A stretch of DNA of 38,809 nucleotides from assembly GCA_903936645.1 (NCBI GenBank), contig CAIZWI010000068.1:1-38809 (forward strand), read 5' to 3'. Every line of letters starts with the position of its first letter. Within the stretch, counting starts at the first letter, position 1. Source of the DNA: an uncultured Verrucomicrobia subdivision 3 bacterium (GTDB lineage: Bacteria > Verrucomicrobiota > Verrucomicrobiia > Limisphaerales > UBA11358). Positions 7,857 to 13,991 of the stretch are shown here, one piece after another. Both the position numbers and the translations under genes were made by a program. Below the pieces are notes generated by a model. It made no database searches, was not told where the DNA came from, and saw only the letters and a program-made list of their open reading frames with translations.

Positions 7857-9290
7857 TCAACCGGGAAAATCCACGGTAAACGCCACCCGGGTGCCCTGGC
7901 CGGGTGCGCTGGTGAGCTCCAAACGGCCGCCCACCGCCTCCGCCCGGCGGCGCATGTTTTTCAAACCGTTCCGCTGACCATCGGCCGATTTGAGGGGCAC
8001 ATCAAAGCCCCGGCCGTTGTCTGCAATGACCATGACAAAGTGCCGGCCATCCGTTTTCACCTGCAACTGCACTTCCTCGCTGGCGGCGTACTTCAGCACA
8101 TTGTTCAGGGCTTCCTTGCCAATGAGAAAAATGTTGTGACGCACATCGGGGGGCAGCATGCGGGCGGGCAGTTCGGCGGGCAGATCCAGCCGGCAGCGGG
8201 TCGGGCTGCCCTCAAATAGTTCATTGGCAAAGTGCGCGAGATATTCCACCAAACTTTGCAGGGAATCGCTCCCCGGCCGCACGGCCCAGACGATTTCCTC
8301 GAGGGCGCGGACGGTCAGGTCGGCGGACTGCGAGATTTTGGCGGCATGGGTGGCCACCTGCTCGGGGTGGTCGCGGTCCGCATGCAGCAAGCCGCCCATC
8401 AAGGAAATGCGCGTGAGCAGCGAACCCAGTTCATCATGCAAATCCTGCGAAATGCGGGCGCGTTCCCGTTCCAGCGCGCTTTCTTGCTCGGCCCGCTGGA
8501 GCTTGAGCCGGAATTTGCGTTTCTCCACCGTCAGGACCGTCACCCCGATGCCGCCCAGCGCGAACACCGCCGTCAGGCCCCGGAACCACCAAGTCTGCCA
8601 GAACCGCACCACTAAAAAATCATTAAAAGACGTGGCAATGGCCATCTCGCTAAAGATCCAGCCATTGCCGCCGCCCTTGGCACCGCCTTGATGGCGCAGG
8701 CGAATCTGATTGAACGACGCATTGGCCTTGAACTTGGTGATGATGTTTTCCGGCTGATTGTCCTCGCTTGCCCCGGCGGCCAGGTTTGGATCAAGCCAGA
8801 CGGTGACGAGGTCTTCGCTACCGGGCACATATTGGACTTTGAAGACAATCGTGCGGTCATGATTATGATTGGGCAGTTCATACGGCTGAAAGCCGCCCAG
8901 GCCGGCCCCCTCGGGATGCGCGGATTGCAGGTTGAATTCCCCGGCGGCCTTGTTGGACGGCCCCGTCTCGGCGGTATAACTCGCGGAAAAGCCCCAGGCT
9001 TCCCAGGCATTGCCCACCCCCAGCCGGTTGGTATCCCCCTCGTTTAATTGAAACAATGCCAGATAAGGTTCATCCGCCACATCGGAGAGCGGATCCACAT
9101 GAAATTTAAAATAGAGTGCGTCGCGCGCGGAGTCGTCCCGTTTCACGGCCCCGCCAAGGATATCCGTGCCCTCCGGAGTGTTGTGAATAACCCGCGAGGC
9201 CGGCTCGCTCCACAAAATGGTAGCGCGCCCGGGCCGACAAATGAATGTCACCCAGGCAAGCAGCAGGGCTCCGGCCAGACGGTGGATCAT
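7857..9290 (-). CDS. sensor histidine kinase, HisKA_3 (NarX/DegS) type, with extracytoplasmic beta-rich sensor
   Basis: 477 residues from the ATG at 9290-9288, which is followed at once by a signal-peptide-like stretch (MIHRLAGALLLAWVTFICR); an 11-codon longer frame upstream is less likely. Residues 25-225 form a beta-rich domain that looks like the concanavalin/LamG-like sandwiches of Verrucomicrobia, probably binding a sugar or other outer ligand. A membrane helix lies at about 236-255. The dimerisation/phospho-acceptor box is ISQDLHDELGSLLTRISLMG with His285. The ATPase domain shows EALNN (393-397), DNGRGF (424-429) and NGLKNM (441-446). It pairs with the NarL-type regulator just downstream. 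A dyad and a TAAAAT hexamer lie upstream at 9339-9362. Confidence 0.9.
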   Translation of the reverse strand: MIHRLAGALLLAWVTFICRPGRATILWSEPASRVIHNTPEGTDILGGAVKRDDSARDALYFKFHVDPLSDVADEPYLALFQLNEGDTNRLGVGNAWEAWGFSASYTAETGPSNKAAGEFNLQSAHPEGAGLGGFQPYELPNHNHDRTIVFKVQYVPGSEDLVTVWLDPNLAAGASEDNQPENIITKFKANASFNQIRLRHQGGAKGGGNGWIFSEMAIATSFNDFLVVRFWQTWWFRGLTAVFALGGIGVTVLTVEKRKFRLKLQRAEQESALERERARISQDLHDELGSLLTRISLMGGLLHADRDHPEQVATHAAKISQSADLTVRALEEIVWAVRPGSDSLQSLVEYLAHFANELFEGSPTRCRLDLPAELPARMLPPDVRHNIFLIGKEALNNVLKYAASEEVQLQVKTDGRHFVMVIADNGRGFDVPLKSADGQRNGLKNMRRRAEAVGGRLELTSAPGQGTRVAFTVDFPG

Positions 9291-9338
9291 GCTGCCATCA
9301 TGCCGCCCGGCCCGGCCGGGCACAAGCCGGGAGGGAGC

Positions 9339-9362
9339 ATTTTACCCGCATATTCATGCGGG
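9339..9362 (-). promoter_or_regulatory. candidate operator/promoter of the kinase-carbamoyltransferase operon
   Basis: A perfect inverted repeat, CCCGCAT-ATTC-ATGCGGG (9345-9362), lies in the divergent region between the kinase and the U32 gene. Read on the minus strand it abuts a TAAAAT hexamer (9344-9339), a good -10 that would start transcription about 40 bases before the kinase ATG. No -35 match is found at the proper distance, as is common for activator-dependent promoters. That the dyad is bound by the operon's own regulator is inference. Confidence 0.4.
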
Positions 9363-9412
9363 GCCGGCGGGTAAAGCGCCGGTTTATGCGTCATCGTTCC
9401 CGCGGTTGGCTC

Positions 9413-9440
9413 TTGGATGTTCGCCCCTTTCGAGTATATT
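9413..9440 (+). promoter_or_regulatory. candidate sigma70-type promoter of the U32 gene
   Basis: TTGGAT (9413-9418) and TATATT (9435-9440) are separated by 16 bases. The predicted start site is at about 9447, only one or two bases before the ATG at 9449, so the mRNA would be leaderless or nearly so if the first ATG is used. If translation starts at the next in-frame ATG (9494) the leader would be about 47 bases. Confidence 0.45.
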
Positions 9441-9448
9441 CCTTGCCG

Positions 9449-12049
9449 ATGTCCGTCACCGCCACCAGCGCTGTTGTCTCCGCCGCTCCGACCATGCTCC
9501 CCGGCCGGCCCGAACTGTTGTCGCCTGCCGGTGACTGGGATTGCGCCCGCGCGGCGGTGGAAAATGGCGCGGATGCCATCTATTTCGGCTTGGAAAAATT
9601 CAACGCCCGGATGCGGGCCAATAATTTTACCGTGGCCGACCTGCCCCGGCTCATGGAGTTTCTGCACCGGCGGGGCGTGCGCGGGTATGTCACTTTCAAC
9701 ACCCTGGTATTTGAAAACGAGCTGGCCGATGCCGAGCAGTATCTGCGCGCCATCATCACCGCGGGGGTGGACGCCGCGATTGTGCAGGATGTGGGGATAT
9801 GCCGGTTGATCCGGTCGCTCTCGCCCGATTTCCCCATTCACGCCTCCACCCAAATGACCGTCACCAGCGCAGCGGGGGTGGAATTCGCCCGCGAACTGGG
9901 CTGCCAGCTCGTGGTGCTGGCCCGGGAATGTTCCATCGCCGAAATTGAAAAAATCCGGGCGGCGCAGGCGGGTGCGGGCCACGAACTGCCCCTGGAAGTG
10001 TTTGTGCATGGGGCGCTCTGCGTGGCGTATTCCGGCCAGTGCCTCACGAGCGAATCCCTCGGCGGCCGCTCGGCCAACCGGGGCGAATGCGCCCAGGCGT
10101 GCCGCATGCCCTATGAATTGATTGCCGATGGCCAGCTGGTGCCGCTGGGCGACCGCCGGTATTTGCTCAGCCCCCAGGATCTCGCGGGGCTCGCCGTCCT
10201 CCCCGAATTAATCCGCGCCGGGGTCGCCTCGCTCAAGATCGAGGGCCGGCTCAAAACCCCGGAATATGTGGCCAATATTACGCGCATTTACCGGCAGGCG
10301 CTGGATCGTTGCGGGGCGGTGAACGGCACCTTTACCAGCCCGCCGCCCCAGGCCAATCCCGGCGGGGACGCGGGCGCCACGGACCGCTACGACCTGGAAA
10401 TGGCCTTTTCCCGCGGCCTCTTCACCGGTTGGTTCCAAGGCGTCAATAACCAGGCGCTCGTCCATGCACGCTTTGGCAAAAAGCGCGGCGTCTACCTCGG
10501 GGCGGTCAGCCGGGTGGATCATGGCCGGATCACCCTGCGTTTGGAAGCCCCGTTGAAAGCCGGCGATGGCATTGTGTTTGACGCCGGCAAACCCGATCAG
10601 CCCGAAGAGGGCGGGCGCGTGTACCACGTGGAATCGGCTGGCGCCGAAACCCGCCTGAGCTTTGGCCACGGCGATATTAATTTTCTGCGCATCCGGCCCG
10701 GCGACAAGGTTTGGAAAACCAGTGATCCGGAATTAGAACGCAAAATCCGCCAGACCTTTGGCGGCGACGCGCCCAAATTTCAGCGCCGCATGGACCTGGA
10801 AGTGCACGGCATCATGGGCCAGCCCCTGACCTTGATAGCCCGGGACCAGGAGGGGCATGTCGCCCAGGTCACCTCCACCATGCCCCTGGCCCTGGCCGAA
10901 AAACAACCCCTCACGACGGAACGCCTGCGCGAGCAACTCGGCCGGCTGGGCGGGACGGCCTTTCACCTGGGCGATTTGCAAAATGAACTGGCCGGGGCGG
11001 TGCTCGTGCCGGTCAGCGAACTCAACCGCCTCCGCCGCGAACTGGTCACCGAACTTGACCGCCAGCGCGCCCAGCCCAAACGCTGGCAGATGACGCCACA
11101 CCCGGTAGCCATCCCCGAGGCCGGGACAGTCCCCCTGAGCAGCACCCCCGAGCTGGCGGGCCATGCCGAGGGCTGGCCCGCCCCCGAGTTGATCATTCTG
11201 GTCCGCAACCAGGAGCAACTGGAGGCGGCGGTCCGCTGCGGGGCCACCACGGTCTATTGCGAATTTGAGGATCCCAAAAAATATCGCGACGCCGTTGCCT
11301 ATTTTCATACCGCCTATGGCTGCCGGGTGCCGGGCGGGCCGGACGGCCGGGTGCCCAGCATCTGGGTGGCCCCGCCGCGCGTTTTCAAAACGGGCGAGGA
11401 ATGGATCTTAAAACAGGTGCGGTCCAGTCAGGCCGATGGCTACCTCGTGCGCAATTACGAGCACTTGCACTTTTTCGCCGGGGAGCGGAAGCGGGGTGAT
11501 TATTCCCTGAATGTGGCCAATCACCATGCGGCCGCGTACTTCAAGCAACACTGCCAGTTGGAGGGTCTGACCGCGAGCTATGACCTCAACGCCGCCCAAC
11601 TGGAGGCGCTCCTGCAAGGCACGCCGGCGGAATGGTTTGAGGTCACCATTCACCAGCACATGCCCATGTTTCACATGGAACATTGTGTCTTCTGTGCCTT
11701 CCTTTCCAGTGGCACGGATTACACCAATTGCGGCCGACCCTGTGATAAACACGAGGTGAAACTGCGGGACCGGGTCGGGGCGGAGCACCTGCTCAAGGCG
11801 GATGCCGGCTGCCGCAACACCGTGTTCAATTCCCAAACCCAGACGGGCGCGGAATACGTGGCACGCCTCCGGGCGCTGGGAGTGCGGGATTTTCGGGTGG
11901 AATTTCTCGCGGAACCGGCGGCGGAAGTGGAGCGGGTGATCGGCAAATACCGCCAACTGCTGCGCGGCGAAATCACCGGCACCCAGCTGTGGCGTGACCT
12001 GAAGCTGCAAAATCAGCTCGGCGTCACCCGCGGGCAGATGGGAAAATGA
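9449..12049 (+). CDS. tandem U32-family protein with DUF3656-like region (RlhA-related)
   Basis: 866 residues from ATG 9449; a longer open frame upstream overlaps the divergent promoter region. The N-terminal U32 barrel begins PELLSPAGDWDCARAAVENG. It carries the family signature EVFVHGALCVAYSGQC with Cys191 and Cys198, followed by Cys214 and Cys218, the four iron-sulfur-type ligands of U32 proteins. The middle (about 370-640) resembles the DUF3656 region. The C-terminal part repeats a barrel-like start (PELIILVRNQEQLEAAVRCG) and has a second cysteine set (746, 749, 761, 765, 788). Despite the peptidase name, E. coli RlhA and TrhP use U32 domains to hydroxylate 23S rRNA or tRNA with prephenate-derived chemistry, so RNA hydroxylation is the likelier job. 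ATG 9494 is an alternative start. Confidence 0.85.
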   Translation: MSVTATSAVVSAAPTMLPGRPELLSPAGDWDCARAAVENGADAIYFGLEKFNARMRANNFTVADLPRLMEFLHRRGVRGYVTFNTLVFENELADAEQYLRAIITAGVDAAIVQDVGICRLIRSLSPDFPIHASTQMTVTSAAGVEFARELGCQLVVLARECSIAEIEKIRAAQAGAGHELPLEVFVHGALCVAYSGQCLTSESLGGRSANRGECAQACRMPYELIADGQLVPLGDRRYLLSPQDLAGLAVLPELIRAGVASLKIEGRLKTPEYVANITRIYRQALDRCGAVNGTFTSPPPQANPGGDAGATDRYDLEMAFSRGLFTGWFQGVNNQALVHARFGKKRGVYLGAVSRVDHGRITLRLEAPLKAGDGIVFDAGKPDQPEEGGRVYHVESAGAETRLSFGHGDINFLRIRPGDKVWKTSDPELERKIRQTFGGDAPKFQRRMDLEVHGIMGQPLTLIARDQEGHVAQVTSTMPLALAEKQPLTTERLREQLGRLGGTAFHLGDLQNELAGAVLVPVSELNRLRRELVTELDRQRAQPKRWQMTPHPVAIPEAGTVPLSSTPELAGHAEGWPAPELIILVRNQEQLEAAVRCGATTVYCEFEDPKKYRDAVAYFHTAYGCRVPGGPDGRVPSIWVAPPRVFKTGEEWILKQVRSSQADGYLVRNYEHLHFFAGERKRGDYSLNVANHHAAAYFKQHCQLEGLTASYDLNAAQLEALLQGTPAEWFEVTIHQHMPMFHMEHCVFCAFLSSGTDYTNCGRPCDKHEVKLRDRVGAEHLLKADAGCRNTVFNSQTQTGAEYVARLRALGVRDFRVEFLAEPAAEVERVIGKYRQLLRGEITGTQLWRDLKLQNQLGVTRGQMGK

Positions 12050-12147
12050 CCGGGCGGGCGTTGGCGGGACAGGGCGGCCAGTGGGGCGGACGACCCCCGG
12101 GAAGTCCTTTAAAAGGCAATTTTCTGGGTTAATTTGCAAAATGCCGG

Positions 12148-12175
12148 TTGCAATTAACCAATTTCGAAACATACT
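12148..12175 (+). promoter_or_regulatory. weak candidate promoter of the AAA+ regulator gene
   Basis: TTGCAA (12148-12153) and CATACT (12170-12175) are 16 bases apart, with the ATG at 12190, 14 bases after the -10. The surrounding segment is AT-richer than the genes on both sides. The match is modest and unsupported by other evidence. Confidence 0.3.
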
Positions 12176-12189
12176 TGCATTGCAACTGC

Positions 12190-13518
12190 ATGGCGACAAT
12201 TCTCTATTTGGAAGGCTTTGACGGGGTTCCCTTGGAACGCCTGGAAAAGCTGGGTTTTGCCTGTCATTCCTTTTCCATCCCGCAAATCGCCGACATCGCC
12301 CACGGCACCGAAAATGTCGTTTACCTCATTCCGGCGGCAGCGCTCAACACCCCGGACTGGGCGCGGCTGCGGGTGCGGCTGGCCCAATCGAGCCGGTACT
12401 TCCTGGTCTGGGTGCGGCGGCCCAACACCGGGCAGGTGGTGGAATGCATGCGCGATGGCGCACATGATGTATTATCGCTGGACGATGCCAATGAGCGCTG
12501 GCAGGCGGTGATTGAAAAAACGGTCGCCGATCAAAAGTTATGGCTCGCGCTGTACGGCGGACGGCCCCTGAGCACGGGGGATGTCCTGATTGGCCAGTCG
12601 CCGGCCACGCAGCGGCTGCGCCAGACCATTGACCGTTTGGGGGCCACGGATGTGTGCGTGCTGCTGCAAGGCGAATCCGGCGTGGGCAAGGAGCGGGTGG
12701 CCAGCGCGCTGCACCAGGTCAGCCGGGGCGGTCCGTTTGTGGCGCTGAATTGCGCGGCCATCCCGAAGGATTTGCTGGAGGCCGAACTGTTTGGCGTGGA
12801 AAAGGGCGCCTTCACCGGCGCGCTGAAATCCCGGCCCGGGATGGTGGAGCAGGCGAATGGCGGCACGCTGTTTCTGGATGAAATCGGGGAGATGGAAATC
12901 GGGGTGCAGCCGAAACTGTTGCGGTTTTTGGAAACGCGCCGGGCCCGCCGGGTGGGCGGCGAGGCGGAATACAAAGTGCAACTGCGGGTGATCTCGGCCA
13001 CCAACCGGAATCTGGAGGAGGAAATTGCGGAGAAACGTTTTCGCGCGGATTTGTATTACCGGCTGGCGGAAACGGCGCTGCAAATTCCCCCCCTGCGCAC
13101 GCGGCTGGAAGATATTCCCGAGCTGGCCATTGTCTTTTTAAAAATGGCCAACGAACGCTTTGGCAAAAACATTGAGACGCTGGAGCCGGCGTTGATCGAG
13201 CGGTTTCAGAAATATAACTGGCCCGGCAATGTGCGCGAATTAAAGAGCGCGGTGGACCGGTTGGTGTTGCTGTTTGATGGGCCAGTCTTGCGCGCCCAAT
13301 GGTGGGATGTCCCGGAAGGCGGGCGCTTTGACTCGGCGGTGATGCCGCTGGTGCCCGTGGCGGCGCCCCCGAGCACGGGGCTGCCCAACCAAAAGCAAAA
13401 GCGGGAACAGGCCCGGAAATTGCTGGCGGAAAGCGACAATGATTTCACTTGGGTGGCGGCCCAGCTGGGGGTAAATCCCTCCACGCTCTGGCGCTGGCGC
13501 AAGGCGGGGAAGGTGTGA
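12190..13518 (+). CDS. sigma54-activator-type AAA+ regulator with degenerate receiver domain
   Basis: 442 residues from ATG 12190 (an in-frame TTG lies 42 bases upstream). Residues 1-115 look like a response-regulator receiver that has lost its acidic pocket: ILYLEG replaces the usual aspartates, VVYLIPAAAL holds no phospho-acceptor Asp, and the GAHDVLSLDD end lacks the conserved Lys. The AAA+ domain has Walker A GESGVGKE (161-168), the sigma54-contacting loop GAFTGA (206-211), Walker B GGTLFLDE (224-231) and arginines in KRFRADLYYRL (282-292). A Fis-like helix-turn-helix ends the protein (LGVNPSTLWRWRK). It should remodel RNA polymerase-sigma54 at specific promoters, but activation cannot be by receiver phosphorylation. 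A membrane-protein gene follows after three bases and may be its signal partner. Confidence 0.9.
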   Translation: MATILYLEGFDGVPLERLEKLGFACHSFSIPQIADIAHGTENVVYLIPAAALNTPDWARLRVRLAQSSRYFLVWVRRPNTGQVVECMRDGAHDVLSLDDANERWQAVIEKTVADQKLWLALYGGRPLSTGDVLIGQSPATQRLRQTIDRLGATDVCVLLQGESGVGKERVASALHQVSRGGPFVALNCAAIPKDLLEAELFGVEKGAFTGALKSRPGMVEQANGGTLFLDEIGEMEIGVQPKLLRFLETRRARRVGGEAEYKVQLRVISATNRNLEEEIAEKRFRADLYYRLAETALQIPPLRTRLEDIPELAIVFLKMANERFGKNIETLEPALIERFQKYNWPGNVRELKSAVDRLVLLFDGPVLRAQWWDVPEGGRFDSAVMPLVPVAAPPSTGLPNQKQKREQARKLLAESDNDFTWVAAQLGVNPSTLWRWRKAGKV

Positions 13519-13521
13519 GGC

Positions 13522-13902
13522 ATGAGCCGGCCGGGGCGGAGCGCGACAGAAATTGGGTTGTTGCTGGGGATTAACGGGCTGGCCGGTTTGCTCTTGCTGG
13601 GCTCGACGTTATTGCGGGAAACGCCGGAATTCTGGCGGAATTCGGGAGGCTATCCGGTTTTGTTGCGCGACGTGGTTTTCATTCTGCATTATCCCCTTTT
13701 CCTCGGAGTCCTGGGCGGCACCCTGTTGGGCACCCTAATGACCTTGCGCCTCCTGGCCAGCCGCCGGGGTGGCGGGCTGGTCCTGCTGTTCCTGGTGGCC
13801 GGTCAATGGCTCCTGTTCTTCGGGGTGCTGGTAATCATGTTGTGGAATAATGTGGATAATCTGCTGCATGGGCGGCCGCTGCATTATCATCCGGGTGAGT
13901 GA
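13522..13902 (+). CDS. small three- to four-span membrane protein of unknown function
   Basis: 126 residues. The ATG lies three bases after the stop of the AAA+ regulator (TGA-GGC-ATG), so the two are translated together. Hydrophobic helices are seen at about 10-31, 44-76 and 84-106, with a short polar C-terminus rich in His (LLHGRPLHYHPGE). No family is recognised. The tight coupling suggests it acts with the regulator, for example as membrane anchor or signal input, but nothing in its sequence proves this. It ends 89 bases before the convergent HzsA-like gene. Confidence 0.65.
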   Translation: MSRPGRSATEIGLLLGINGLAGLLLLGSTLLRETPEFWRNSGGYPVLLRDVVFILHYPLFLGVLGGTLLGTLMTLRLLASRRGGGLVLLFLVAGQWLLFFGVLVIMLWNNVDNLLHGRPLHYHPGE

Positions 13903-13991
13903 ACTGGCCTGGCCAGGTTTCAGTCGCCAGGCTGGATTACGAGTCCATTGCCACCAGCTAACTGAAATACGCCCGGCCAGGCCACCCAGCG

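Noticed and set aside
12121..12151. Sigma54 (-24/-12) promoter before the AAA+ regulator
   Set aside because: GG and GC elements are present but their spacing does not give the required 12 bases between the two G positions.
13904..13916. CTGGCC-T-GGCCAG palindrome as terminator of the small membrane-protein gene
   Set aside because: One-base loop cannot form a hairpin as drawn, and no T run follows.
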